From: Tumebacillus sp. BK434
GTDB lineage: Bacteria; Bacillota; Bacilli; Tumebacillales; Tumebacillaceae
DNA: 64,000 bases
Direction: 5' to 3'
Assembly (NCBI RefSeq): GCF_004340785.1
Contig: NZ_SLXS01000005.1
Span: 62,001-126,000, forward strand
In this document: positions 56,460 through 64,000 of the stretch, one piece after another
Numbering within the stretch: the stretch's first letter is position 1
Layout: each line of letters begins with the position of its first letter
Notes under the pieces: model-generated
Seen by the model: only the letters and a program-made list of their open reading frames with translations
The model's database searches: none
Told to the model about the DNA's origin: nothing
Position numbers and translations under genes: made by a program

Positions 56460-56478
56460 CACCACTCACCACACAAAC

Positions 56479-56507
56479 AAGCCCGCTTCCGATGGAAGCG
56501 GGCTTTT
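56479..56507. terminator. Bidirectional terminator
   Basis: AAGCCCGCTTCC pairs perfectly with GGAAGCGGGCTT around a 3-nt loop; T residues follow on the plus strand. It is shared by the 103-aa gene and the convergent peptidase gene. Confidence 0.85.
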
Positions 56508-56547
56508 CGTATCGCTTGCACGCTGTGACTTGCGTTCGCATACAAAG

Positions 56548-57147
56548 TCAAACGTTTTCCGCTCTGGCCGTCACGGCCTGTTTGCCGAGCAGTTCCCAGC
56601 GCTGTTCGAACAGGTCGCGGGGGTATTGCTCCGTCTGGCCGGTGTCCGGGTCGTTGATGTACACGTGCGCCTCGTCATACCCGATCATCAGCATGCAGTG
56701 CTGCGGCGAGATCCAGCGGACCTCGGCGCCGTCTTCCTCTTGCCAGACGTCCGTCTCACGGCCTTCGCGCAGCTTGAGCGTCGCCCAGACGATGACCGGA
56801 CACCCGGCGTCGAGCGCCTCGTACACGCGCCCGATCGTACCGCCGCTGAGATCTTGCACCCTGCCCGGCAGGTAGGTATCCAGCAGCGCGGCGACCGGCC
56901 CGTGAAACACGCCGTAGCTCTCCTTCGTAAACGGGTCGCCGACAAATCCCTTGTTCGGATTGCCCCCGTACAGCTTGCCATCCACTTCGTGCGGCAGCGG
57001 AACTTTCGGCAGCGCACGGGCGATGTCGGTGTTCGCAGTCTCCACCCCCGCCCAGTTCAGCAGCATCGCCATCGCCGTCGCTTCACAACCGGTCGGCAAC
57101 ACCGGATATTGATAGATCACCGGAATCCCTTTGATCATATTCCCCAT
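56548..57147 (-). CDS. C39-like papain-fold peptidase
   Basis: A 199-aa protein with a Cys in LPTGCEATAMAMLLNWAGVE (about 20), His in SPQHCMLMIGYDEAHVYI and Asp in NDPDTG, the Cys-His-Asp arrangement of peptidase_C39-like (C39_2) proteins. No signal peptide, ABC or membrane domain, so it is not a bacteriocin-exporter protease. GGGAGAG precedes the ATG. Cytoplasmic cysteine peptidase or related hydrolase; target unknown. It lies 31 nt downstream of a small acidic protein gene, probably in one operon. Confidence 0.8.
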   Translation of the reverse strand: MGNMIKGIPVIYQYPVLPTGCEATAMAMLLNWAGVETANTDIARALPKVPLPHEVDGKLYGGNPNKGFVGDPFTKESYGVFHGPVAALLDTYLPGRVQDLSGGTIGRVYEALDAGCPVIVWATLKLREGRETDVWQEEDGAEVRWISPQHCMLMIGYDEAHVYINDPDTGQTEQYPRDLFEQRWELLGKQAVTARAENV

Positions 57148-57178
57148 GTCGCTCTCTCCCTTTCAACCGTTCAGCCGT

Positions 57179-57649
57179 TCAGCAGTACTGCCCGTGCTCG
57201 TCGATGCCGATCGGGAAATACGGCAGTTTGGAAACGATGCGGTACAGCCCGTCATGCTCCTCCGCCAGCCAGTCGACCGTGAAATCCTTCGGGTTGGCGT
57301 GCGTCATGCCGTTAAAAAATTCGTCTTCGTCCCGCGCCGTCAACTGCGCTTCTTCCTGCACCATCGCCGCGTCTTCGCTGCCTTCTTCCAGTTCCTCTTC
57401 GATGTCCATCGCTTCGAACTGGGCGTTCAGCTTGTCGCAGGCGATCCAGTATTTGCGAAACACCGCGATCACCCGACCGGCCACCGCGACCGGCTGCCAC
57501 GCTTCGGCCATCCATTTTTCCAATTCCTCTTCGCTGGTGAATTCAGCCCGGTTGCGCTCCCGGATCCGCTCGCGGCGTCCTTCCTCATCAGCCACGGCCT
57601 GTCCCAGCTCCGCCGCATACGCTTCAAACAGTTCTCTGTACGGATTCAT
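57179..57649 (-). CDS. Acidic 156-aa protein of unknown function
   Basis: Opens MNPYRELFEAYAAELGQAVA; charged helices, an acidic centre (EAMDIEEELEEGSEDAAM) and a C-terminal part LYRIVSKLPYFPIGIDEHGQ. GGAAGGAG precedes the ATG. No signal peptide or membrane helix. The operon with the C39-like peptidase suggests a partner, inhibitor or substrate, but this is only context. No family recognised. Confidence 0.65.
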   Translation of the reverse strand: MNPYRELFEAYAAELGQAVADEEGRRERIRERNRAEFTSEEELEKWMAEAWQPVAVAGRVIAVFRKYWIACDKLNAQFEAMDIEEELEEGSEDAAMVQEEAQLTARDEDEFFNGMTHANPKDFTVDWLAEEHDGLYRIVSKLPYFPIGIDEHGQYC

Positions 57650-57746
57650 AAAAGATAGCTCCTTCCAAGCAACAGTTCTTCAACTGTTCTCCATCACTTC
57701 ATCTTTGTCCAATTCTACGCGTTTTATGAAAAACGTGCCAGCAGAA

Positions 57747-57776
57747 AGCAAAACGCTCTGCCCAAGGGCAGAGCGT
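57747..57776 (-). terminator. Terminator-like hairpin, copy 1
   Basis: ACGCTCTGCCC pairs perfectly with GGGCAGAGCGT; TTTTG follows on the minus strand. Its flanks (CAAATG before, TTTTGCTTTC after) match those of the spoVR terminator. Confidence 0.7.
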
Positions 57777-58121
57777 CATTTGTAGATGATCTTGGAAAGT
57801 CGTACTGCATTTTCATACTGTGAAACGCCTTAGCAATCACATTTAATTACGGGAACGACTCCCGAAAAACCTTTCAGTCCCCTATATGTCGGGTCTGCAT
57901 TGTTACCGACCTCGATCAACATGAGAAAACTCAGACGTGGCGCGGCTTGACGAGACGCTTCGTCCCGTCTGATTTAGCCATTTTTTCGAGGATCGACTTT
58001 TTGCATCAAAAGGCGGGGGATCCTCGAAAATCAGTTTCTGCTCCTCTTAGTATTTCCATTTCCAGTATAACTGATGCAAGGTGTGGAGAGAATAGAAGTT
58101 TTGAATTTGCTCTCCCACTGA

Positions 58122-58153
58122 AAGCAAAACGCCCTGCCGGGCCGGCAGAGCGT
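58122..58153 (-). terminator. Terminator of prkA-yhbH-spoVR operon
   Basis: ACGCCCTGCCGG pairs with CCGGCAGAGCGT (one mismatch); TTTTG follows on the minus strand, 27 nt after the spoVR stop. Confidence 0.75.
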
Positions 58154-58180
58154 CATTTGCTGTATTTCCAAAGTTGCGAG

Positions 58181-59539
58181 TCATTGAAATCGGCGGTGAT
58201 TCTTCTTGCCGTCGTGGGTGAAGACCACAGCCCGGCCGTCAAGTACCGTCTCCAGATGCACCGTACGGCCCCAGAGATTGTGTACGTGAGGCAGCGTTTT
58301 TTCGAGGTATTTCACGTCGAGCTCCGTCCCGTCAAAATGGTGCTTGATGTACAGCTCGCCGTTTTTTAAATAGTCGCCATCCTGCACGGTCAGCACCGGG
58401 AACCCGCCGTTGACGCGGGAGGCGCAGAGCATGTCGCGCACTTTCTCCCAGTCTTTCTCGACGATCTTCCACTCGTTGCCGACTTTTTGGTAGAGGTAGA
58501 GGTCCATCTCGTCGCACAGCTCTTGGGTCAGGTAGTTGCGCAGGAACGACGAGTCAGACTCGATCTCGCGGATCTCCCACATCGCGTCCCGTCCGAAGCG
58601 CTTCTCGATATCCTCCCACATCTTCAAGCCGACATGATAGGGATTGAGCGACATGCGCGACGGCATGATCACCCCGGCGTTCATCTTCGCAAACTCCAGC
58701 GTCTCCCCTTCGGTCAGATCGAGCTCGCGCATGATCCGCAAATGCCAGTATGTCGCCCATCCTTCGTTCATGATCTTCGTCTCCAACTGCGGCCAAAAGT
58801 ACAGCATCTCTTCGCGCAGCACCGTCAAAATGTCGCGCTGCCAATCTTCCAGGTGCTTGGCATGCTCCATGATGAACAGCATCAGATCTTTCTCCGGCTG
58901 CGCGGGGAAACGCGGTGCGGGCGCAGGCTGATCCGCTTTTTTCACGTCGAGCTCAAACAGGTCGGCATACGGATCGACCGCCTCAAGCTCGCCCGAAGCG
59001 TTGGCAGGAGCTGCGTTCTTCTTGCGCAGGTTGCGCCCGACCAAAGTCGGATCGACATGCTCCTGAATCGCCAGCGCCGAGTCGATAAACTCCTCGACCG
59101 CCAGTTTCCCGTACTCGATCTCATACTGCCGCATCCGCTCCGCCGACGCGGCCATCGAGTCGACCATGTAGCGCGACGAGTTGTGGAAGCGGGCGTTGTG
59201 TTTGAAAAAATCGCAGTGCCCGAGCACGTGTGCCACGATCAGCTTGTTCTGCAGCAACGTATTGCTGTCCAGCAAAAACGCATAGCAGGGATCGGAGTTG
59301 ATCACCAGCTCGTAGATCTTGGACAGCCCGAAGTCGTACTGCATTTTCATCCTGTGAAACGCCTTCCCAAAGCTCCAGTGGCTGAAGCGGGTCGGCATCC
59401 CGTACGCGCCGAACGTGTAAATGATGTCGCTCGGGCAGATCTCATAGCGCATGTCGTAAAAATCGAGCCCAAAATCGCGGGCGATCATCGTCACTTCATC
59501 GATCGCGTGTTCCAGCTGTTTGATGTCGTCATGTTTCAC
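58181..59539 (-). CDS. spoVR: SpoVR-family protein
   Basis: A 452-aa SpoVR protein opening [16 protein letters not shown], with the conserved [20 protein letters not shown], the [20 protein letters not shown] segment and [14 protein letters not shown] near the end. The GTG at 59539 has AAGGAGGGG upstream; the frame is open further but overlaps yhbH. SpoVR is needed for normal spore cortex in B. subtilis. Third gene of prkA-yhbH-spoVR. A 35-nt piece of this gene recurs downstream at 57797-57831. Confidence 0.92.
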   Translation of the reverse strand: MKHDDIKQLEHAIDEVTMIARDFGLDFYDMRYEICPSDIIYTFGAYGMPTRFSHWSFGKAFHRMKMQYDFGLSKIYELVINSDPCYAFLLDSNTLLQNKLIVAHVLGHCDFFKHNARFHNSSRYMVDSMAASAERMRQYEIEYGKLAVEEFIDSALAIQEHVDPTLVGRNLRKKNAAPANASGELEAVDPYADLFELDVKKADQPAPAPRFPAQPEKDLMLFIMEHAKHLEDWQRDILTVLREEMLYFWPQLETKIMNEGWATYWHLRIMRELDLTEGETLEFAKMNAGVIMPSRMSLNPYHVGLKMWEDIEKRFGRDAMWEIREIESDSSFLRNYLTQELCDEMDLYLYQKVGNEWKIVEKDWEKVRDMLCASRVNGGFPVLTVQDGDYLKNGELYIKHHFDGTELDVKYLEKTLPHVHNLWGRTVHLETVLDGRAVVFTHDGKKNHRRFQ

Positions 59540-59556
59540 ACACTGCCCCTCCTTTT

Positions 59557-60729
59557 CTACGAGGCCCGGATGGCGTCGCCGGCCGTGAAGAACGTGGTCA
59601 GTGCTTTGTAGACTTCGCTCTTCTCGCGGATCAGAACGTTTTTGAATTTCGGGTCGGTCAGGTTTTTGAACGCGCTCATCAGCGTGGAGCTTCTGTTGTA
59701 CTGATTCACTTCGCCATAGCCAAAAATATTCGAGATCTCCATCAGTTGCTTGACGAGGCGCAGGCATTTTTCATTGTCGGAGCTCAAGTTGTCGCCGTCC
59801 GAAAAATGGAACGGGTAGATGTTGAACTTGTCGGGCGGATATTTTTGGCCGATCAGGTTGAGCGCCAGGTTGTACGCGGAGGAGCAGATCGTGCCGCCGC
59901 TTTCCCCTTTGGTGAAGAATTCGTGCTCGGTGACCACTTTCGCCTCCGTGTGATGGGCGATGTACTGGATGTCGACATGCTCGTATTTGGTGCGCAAAAA
60001 GCGGGTCATCCAGAAGAAGAAGGAGCGGGCGATGTATTTCTCAAACTGCCCCATCGAGCCTGACGTGTCCATCATCGCCAGCACCACCGCCTGCGAATGC
60101 GGGACTTCGATCTCCTCCCACGTCTTGTAGCGCAGATCGTCCGGGTGGATGCCGCCCTGCAGGCCCTGTTTGCCGGACAATGCGTTGCGGCGTACCGCCT
60201 CGATCAGCGTGCGGCGCTTGTCGATGTTGCCGCTGAGCCCTTTTTTGCGGATGTCGTTGAAGCGGATGTCCTGCGTTTTGATGTCGTCGAGCGTCTTGCG
60301 CTGCAGATTGGGCAGCTCGAGGTCTTTGAACAGCATGGTCTCGATCTCGTCGAGCGACACTTCCGCCTCGTAGTAGTCGACGCCCGGCTGCTCGCCGGCG
60401 CCTTCCCCTTTGCCCGGTCCCTTCTGCTGCTGGCCGCTGCCCGGGTCTTTGCCGAGCACATCGCCGACCGAGGAGGAGCCGTCGCCTTGTCCGCCATGCT
60501 GGCCTTTGTTGAAGTTGTAGCGGAAGCGGAATTCATCGAGCGAGCGGATCGGCACCTTGATGATCTGCCGGCCGTTTTGCATGATGATGCTTTCATCGGT
60601 GACGAGGTCGGCGAGGTTCTTTTTGATCGCGTCCCGCACCTTTTCCTGGTGGCGCAACTGGTCCTGATACCCTTTGCGATGCAGGGACCAATCGTCTTTG
60701 GAAACGACGAAATTCGGCTTGTGAACCAT
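59557..60729 (-). CDS. yhbH: Sporulation protein YhbH (UPF0229/YeaH family)
   Basis: A 390-aa protein with a disordered Gly/Gln/Lys-rich stretch (about 78-110) and a C-terminal von Willebrand A-like domain (about 195-390) carrying the MIDAS-like motif [24 protein letters not shown] precedes the ATG. It works with PrkA and SpoVR: the three genes are conserved together in spore formers and as yeaG-yeaH-ycgB in enterics. It lies 17 nt upstream of spoVR. Confidence 0.92.
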   Translation of the reverse strand: MVHKPNFVVSKDDWSLHRKGYQDQLRHQEKVRDAIKKNLADLVTDESIIMQNGRQIIKVPIRSLDEFRFRYNFNKGQHGGQGDGSSSVGDVLGKDPGSGQQQKGPGKGEGAGEQPGVDYYEAEVSLDEIETMLFKDLELPNLQRKTLDDIKTQDIRFNDIRKKGLSGNIDKRRTLIEAVRRNALSGKQGLQGGIHPDDLRYKTWEEIEVPHSQAVVLAMMDTSGSMGQFEKYIARSFFFWMTRFLRTKYEHVDIQYIAHHTEAKVVTEHEFFTKGESGGTICSSAYNLALNLIGQKYPPDKFNIYPFHFSDGDNLSSDNEKCLRLVKQLMEISNIFGYGEVNQYNRSSTLMSAFKNLTDPKFKNVLIREKSEVYKALTTFFTAGDAIRAS

Positions 60730-60824
60730 TCGCGCTCTCTCCCTTTCTGTGATTTTTGCTGATGTGCAGATTTGGAAAAGGGACAGGTGCGTGCGCTGTC
60801 CTGTCCCCCGGGTCGATGTGTCTG

Positions 60825-62723
60825 TTATCGGTTCAGCAGGCTGCCGGTGTAGCGGAGCAGTTCGTTCGCACAGACCGGGCAGTAGCCGTGTTCGTCGATC
60901 AGCTGTTTCGTCACTTCGTTGATCTTCTTCAACTGCTGCTCATCGGGCGTCTTCGAAGACGTGGTGATCTTCACGACATCCTTGAGGTCGGAGAACAACT
61001 TTTTCTCGATCGCTTCCCGCAGACGATCGTGCGAGTTGTACTCGAACTTCTTGCCACGGCGGGCGTACGTGGAGATGCGGATCAGGATCTCTTCACGGAA
61101 CGCTTTCTTCGCGTTTTCGGAGATGCCGATCTGCTCCTCGATCGAACGCATCAGCCGCTCGTCGGGGTCAACCTCTTCGCCGGTGATCGGATCTTTGATC
61201 TTTTGCCAATTGCAGTAAGCTTCCACGTTGTCGAGGTAGTTCTCCAGCAGGGTCTTCGCCGACTCCTCGTAGGAGTAGACGAACGCTTTCTGCACTTCTT
61301 TTTTGGCCAGCTCGTCGTACTCTTTGCGGGCGATGGCGATGAAGTTCATCAGCCGCTCTTTGTCTTCTTTGGAGATCGAAGCGTGCTGGTCGAGCCCTTC
61401 CTTGATCGCGCGGAGCACGTCGAGTGCGTTGATGCAATTCGTGTCGCGGCGGATCAGGGCCGACGAGATGCGGTTGATGACGTAGCGCGGGTCGATGCCC
61501 GACATCCCTTCATCGTGCGACTCGCTCTTCAGATCCTGGATGTCTTTTTCCTTGTAGCCTTCGACGGCGGCTCCGTCGTACAGCTTGAGCTTCTTCAACA
61601 GGTCCATGCCCTGCTTCTTCGACTCTTTGAGCCGGGTCAGGATCGAGAAGATCGACGCCGTCTGCAGCGCGTGCGGCGAGATGTGCACGTGGCGCATGTC
61701 AGACTGCTGAACCAGCTTTTCGTAGATCTTCACTTCATCGCTGACCCGCAGATTGTACGGGATCGGCATGACGATCATCCGCGACTGCAGCGCTTCGTTT
61801 TTCTTGTTGGAGATGAACGTCTTGTACTCCGTTTCGTTGGTGTGCGCGACGATCATCTCATCGGCGGAGATCAGCGCGAACCGCCCGGCTTTGAAGTTGC
61901 CTTCCTGGGTCAGCGAAAGCAGGTGCCAGAGGAACTTCTCGTCGCACTTCAGCATCTCTTGGAACTCCATCAGGCCGCGGTTGGCTTTGTTCAGCTCACC
62001 GTCGAACTTGTAGGCGCGCGGGTCGGACTCGGAGCCGTACTCGGCGATCGTCGAGAAGTCGATCGAGCCGGTCAGATCGGCGATGTCCTGCGACTTTGGA
62101 TCGGACGGCGAGAAGGTGCCGATGCCGACGCGCTCATCTTCGGAGAGCACGATCCGCTCGACCTGCACATCCTCGATGCGGCCGCCGTACTCGCCGGTCA
62201 GGCGCATCCGGCAGGACGGGCAGAGGTTGCCTTCGATGCGGACGCCAAATTCCTGCTCGAAGTCGGCGCGCAGCTCGTTTGGAATCAGATGCAAAGGCTC
62301 TTCGTGCATCGGGCAGCCTTTGATCGCGTACAATGCGCCTTCTTCGGTGCGGGAATAGCGCTCCAGCCCCTTTTTCAGCATCGTCACGATCGTCGACTTC
62401 CCGCCGGAGACCGGCCCCATCAGGAGCAGGATCCGCTTGCGCACATCCAGACGCCGTGCCGCCGAGTGGAAGTACTCCTCAACGAGACGTTCGAGCGACG
62501 CGTCCAAACCGTAGATTTCGCCCGAAAAAAAGTGGTATTTTTTTCGTCCGTTTTCGTCTGTCGTGATCCCCTCAGATGCGATCATGTTGTAGATGCGGGA
62601 ATGAGCCGTCTGTGCAACGCTCGGCTGCTTTTTCACGAGATCCAGGTATTCAACGAACGTCCCGTCCCATCGCAATTGCTCCTCTTGAGCCCGATACGCG
62701 TTCAACCGGTTCAGCAGGTCCAT
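60825..62723 (-). CDS. prkA: PrkA AAA+/serine protein kinase-like
   Basis: A 632-aa protein. AAA+ part with Walker [19 protein letters not shown] (about 100-117), the [19 protein letters not shown] segment and a zinc-like CPSCRMRL; a helical C-terminal domain; a final [11 protein letters not shown]. Start at the ATG at 62723 (GGAGGA 7 nt upstream), not the GTG two codons earlier. PrkA was described as a protein kinase and more recently as an AAA+ protease-like factor in sporulation. First gene of prkA-yhbH-spoVR; the spacing to yhbH is 95 nt. Confidence 0.93.
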   Translation of the reverse strand: MDLLNRLNAYRAQEEQLRWDGTFVEYLDLVKKQPSVAQTAHSRIYNMIASEGITTDENGRKKYHFFSGEIYGLDASLERLVEEYFHSAARRLDVRKRILLLMGPVSGGKSTIVTMLKKGLERYSRTEEGALYAIKGCPMHEEPLHLIPNELRADFEQEFGVRIEGNLCPSCRMRLTGEYGGRIEDVQVERIVLSEDERVGIGTFSPSDPKSQDIADLTGSIDFSTIAEYGSESDPRAYKFDGELNKANRGLMEFQEMLKCDEKFLWHLLSLTQEGNFKAGRFALISADEMIVAHTNETEYKTFISNKKNEALQSRMIVMPIPYNLRVSDEVKIYEKLVQQSDMRHVHISPHALQTASIFSILTRLKESKKQGMDLLKKLKLYDGAAVEGYKEKDIQDLKSESHDEGMSGIDPRYVINRISSALIRRDTNCINALDVLRAIKEGLDQHASISKEDKERLMNFIAIARKEYDELAKKEVQKAFVYSYEESAKTLLENYLDNVEAYCNWQKIKDPITGEEVDPDERLMRSIEEQIGISENAKKAFREEILIRISTYARRGKKFEYNSHDRLREAIEKKLFSDLKDVVKITTSSKTPDEQQLKKINEVTKQLIDEHGYCPVCANELLRYTGSLLNR

Positions 62724-62933
62724 GTGCACTTCCTCCTCCTTTTTTAGTCGGGCCCGTTGCCCAACTGTTCCGCTGGGTCCCTGTGGTTTTCAATAGGATA
62801 TTCGGACAAATGCTTGCCCTATGAGTGTAGGAGGCAAATATTCTGAATATTAGATGAATAAAACTGCCAGTACTGTGGCGTTCGTAATCTATATCTATGC
62901 AAGCCCGTTTGATCTGTTGCGTCCTTGGGAAAA
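62724..62933. promoter_or_regulatory. prkA upstream region
   Basis: No gene. A possible sigma-E-like element on the minus strand, GAATATT then 13 nt then CATAGGGC, lies around 62815-62845; spacing and the -10 half match only partly. The region separates prkA from the divergent TetR gene. Confidence 0.3.
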
Positions 62934-62962
62934 TTGAAATGAGGCGGTATCTCTGCTATGAT
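62934..62962 (+). promoter_or_regulatory. Promoter of the TetR regulator gene
   Basis: -35 TTGAAA, a 17-nt spacer and extended -10 TGCTATGAT. An imperfect dyad TTAGTACTTACTTCTAA just downstream (about 62977-62993) is a candidate autoregulatory operator. Confidence 0.65.
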
Positions 62963-63008
62963 GTTAGGAGTGGTTATTAGTACTTACTTCTAAGTGGGTG
63001 AAATGTTC

Positions 63009-63578
63009 ATGCGCAAAAGCAAGATGAGCCTGATCTTCCAGGCAGCCATCGATGTGTTCTCCGAAAAAGGGTTTGACAAAGCGACGATGGATGATATCGC
63101 GGCGCGCGCGAACGTCGCAAAAGGCACGATCTACTATCATTTTAAAAGCAAGGAAGAACTCTTCCTCTTCCTCGTCGAGGAAGGCGTCGAACTGCTCCGT
63201 GACGGCGTGGAGTCGAAGCTTTTGCCCGAGATGTCCCCGACGGAAAAATTGGAGTTAATCGTGCGTGAACAGATCAACTTCTTTGGACAATACCGCGATT
63301 TCTGCGTGATCCTGCTGCGTGAAACCTGGGGTGGCGAAGAACGTCAGCTGGAGTTCCGGAAGATGATCCGCTCGTATATGTATCTGATTGAACAAGTGAT
63401 TCAACAAGGGATCGATGCCGGTGAATTTCACCCGGTCAATGCGGAAAATGCCGGTGCTGGCATCTTCGGCATGATCGCGATCTCCGCTTTGCACATTTTG
63501 CTCGGCCAAAGACCGTACGAAGAAGAAGCGTTGTTCCAAGATATGAAGCGCATGACCTTCACGGGAGTTGTGAAATGA
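63009..63578 (+). CDS. TetR/AcrR-family regulator
   Basis: A 189-aa regulator opening MRKSKMSLIFQAAIDVFSEK, with the TetR HTH (about 5-50: FDKATMDDIAARANVAKGTI, then YYHFKSKEELF) and a C-terminal ligand-binding helical domain. Start choice is uncertain: the ATG at 63009 has GGGTG 8 nt upstream; GTG 62994 and ATG 63003 are alternatives. It is convergent with a YhgE/Pip-like membrane protein gene; in B. subtilis the TetR protein YhgD is linked to yhgE, so that gene is a likely target. Confidence 0.87.
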   Translation: MRKSKMSLIFQAAIDVFSEKGFDKATMDDIAARANVAKGTIYYHFKSKEELFLFLVEEGVELLRDGVESKLLPEMSPTEKLELIVREQINFFGQYRDFCVILLRETWGGEERQLEFRKMIRSYMYLIEQVIQQGIDAGEFHPVNAENAGAGIFGMIAISALHILLGQRPYEEEALFQDMKRMTFTGVVK

Positions 63579-63617
63579 AAAACGCCTCTGCACAGGATGA
63601 GTGCAGAGGCGTTTTGT
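63578..63617. terminator. Bidirectional terminator between TetR and YhgE-like genes
   Basis: A 15-bp perfect stem (AAAACGCCTCTGCAC with GTGCAGAGGCGTTTT) and a 7-nt loop, flanked by A/T runs on both sides. Confidence 0.9.
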
Positions 63618-63645
63618 TGTTTTTGCGTTTCTTCGTTTTCGCGCC

Positions 63646-64000
63646 TTAACCTGCCAGCTGGTCTTTATCGTGCAGGTCGCGCACGCGCAAGGTGCGGCGC
63701 GTGGTCAGGATGTGCACGAGCAGGACGCTGATCAGGATGCCGCCGAGGATCGACAGGTCGCGGATGACCTGTGTCTGATCGCCGGTCGAGATGATCGAAC
63801 GCAGGCCCTCCACGCCGTAGGTCATCGGCAGGAAGTGGTGCAGAGTCTGGAAGAACTGCGGCACCAGCTCGATCGGGAACGTGCCGCCACTCGAGGTCAG
63901 CTGCAGGATCAGGAGCAGGATGGCGAAGAAGCGCCCCGCTCCGGAGCCCAGCCGTGCGATCAGCAAGCCGATGATCGCGATCGAGGTCAGCGAGATCAGG
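63646..64000 (-). CDS. YhgE/Pip-family membrane protein, C-terminal part
   Basis: Partial gene entering from the right edge; 117 codons plus stop are visible. It reads LISLTSIAIIGLLIARLGSG, then FFAILLLILQLTSSGGTFPIE, LVPQFFQTLHHFLPMTYGVEG and a last helix before a basic tail, the C-terminal end of YhgE/Pip (phage infection protein) / ABC-2-like membrane proteins. At least three membrane helices are present. In Bacillus the homologue is paired with a TetR regulator, as here. Confidence 0.85.
   Translation of the reverse strand, partial: LISLTSIAIIGLLIARLGSGAGRFFAILLLILQLTSSGGTFPIELVPQFFQTLHHFLPMTYGVEGLRSIISTGDQTQVIRDLSILGGILISVLLVHILTTRRTLRVRDLHDKDQLAG

Larger units (their letters stand above)
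57650..58180. other. Intergenic region with spoVR fragment, duplicated terminator and inverted repeat
   Basis: 531 nt without a confident gene. 57797-57831 repeats an internal piece of spoVR (59331-59365) at 34 of 35 positions. Two related terminators lie at 57747-57776 and 58122-58153. A perfect 12-bp inverted repeat, TTTTCGAGGATC / GATCCTCGAAAA, is at 57983-57994 and 58019-58030. A minus-strand 30-codon ORF at 57830-57922 lacks a ribosome-binding site. Confidence 0.6.

Noticed and set aside
57983-58030. 12-bp inverted repeat as insertion-sequence ends
   Set aside because: The arms are only 24 nt apart with no transposase or target duplication; a hairpin or decay product is more likely.

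Overview
The window looks like a chromosomal segment of a moderately GC-rich, endospore-forming member of the Bacilli. Gene content and neighbourhoods (polA-mutM-ytaF-coaE, dnaE next to the malic enzyme and accDA-pfkA-pyk, icd-mdh, prkA-yhbH-spoVR, yheA/yheB/yheCD, sda, ytoI, ytkL) match Bacillus-type genomes. The base composition and the SLH-domain amidase would fit the Alicyclobacillaceae (Tumebacillus-like). That genus guess is an inference from family knowledge, not a search result. No rRNA, tRNA, CRISPR array or complete insertion sequence was seen.

Layout. 1-4.4 kb: leftward alpha-glucan/polysaccharide operon (DUF4912 protein, GH57-GT4 fusion, NDP-sugar pyrophosphorylase/phosphohexomutase cut by the left edge). 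4.6-6.6 kb: rightward DUF4383 protein, two tandem CBS proteins, VanZ-like protein. 6.6-10.3 kb: leftward holin and SLH amidase, CBS/ACT protein, small membrane protein, citrate synthase. 10.5-10.9 kb: DnaA-box cluster and the 46-codon sda gene. 11-13.6 kb: FtsJ-like methyltransferase, tail-anchored protein, hpt. 13.6-19.5 kb: lytic transglycosylase, coaE, ytaF, mutM, polA. 19.6-23.5 kb: oppBCDF without oppA, behind a long leader. 24.2-26.6 kb: icd and mdh. 26.7-28.4 kb: EamA transporter, FxsA, thioesterase. 28.5-35.4 kb: pyk, pfkA, accA, accD, a small ORF, malic enzyme, pgpA. 35.5-39.1 kb: dnaE. 39.2-41.2 kb: accessory cassette. 41.2-46.5 kb: GNAT-nitrilase fusion, GT-C membrane glycosyltransferase, tandem repeats, ytoI. 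46.8-51.5 kb: DUF3243 protein, ytkL, YlbF-family protein, yheB, a membrane-anchored protein, yheCD. 51.6-57.6 kb: secreted thermolysin-like protease, SDR, DUF92 protein, small hypotheticals, C39-like peptidase. 58-62.7 kb: spoVR, yhbH, prkA. 63-64 kb: TetR regulator convergent with a YhgE/Pip-like protein cut by the right edge.

The most unusual locus is at 39.16-41.17 kb. A consensus sigma-A promoter and a perfect Shine-Dalgarno drive a 30-codon peptide gene. A hairpin terminator/attenuator follows 10 nt after its stop codon, and then comes a 488-aa protein with a HELAH (HExxH) metal-site motif. Upstream lies the truncated 3' end of an MFS transporter gene. This looks like a minimal precursor-peptide plus modifying-enzyme (RiPP-like) cassette dropped into an otherwise housekeeping region. 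Other points of note are an in-frame 18-bp x6 repeat inside dnaE, a 37-bp x4 intergenic repeat, a spoVR fragment and duplicated terminator between 57.7 and 58.2 kb, a possible CggR-type operator before pfkA, and a possible structured leader before oppB.

The genes serve mainly central carbon flow (citrate synthase, isocitrate and malate dehydrogenases, malic enzyme, phosphofructokinase, pyruvate kinase, acetyl-CoA carboxylase), DNA replication and repair (dnaE, polA, mutM), sporulation control and spore formation (sda, prkA-yhbH-spoVR, ytaF, yheCD) and the cell envelope.
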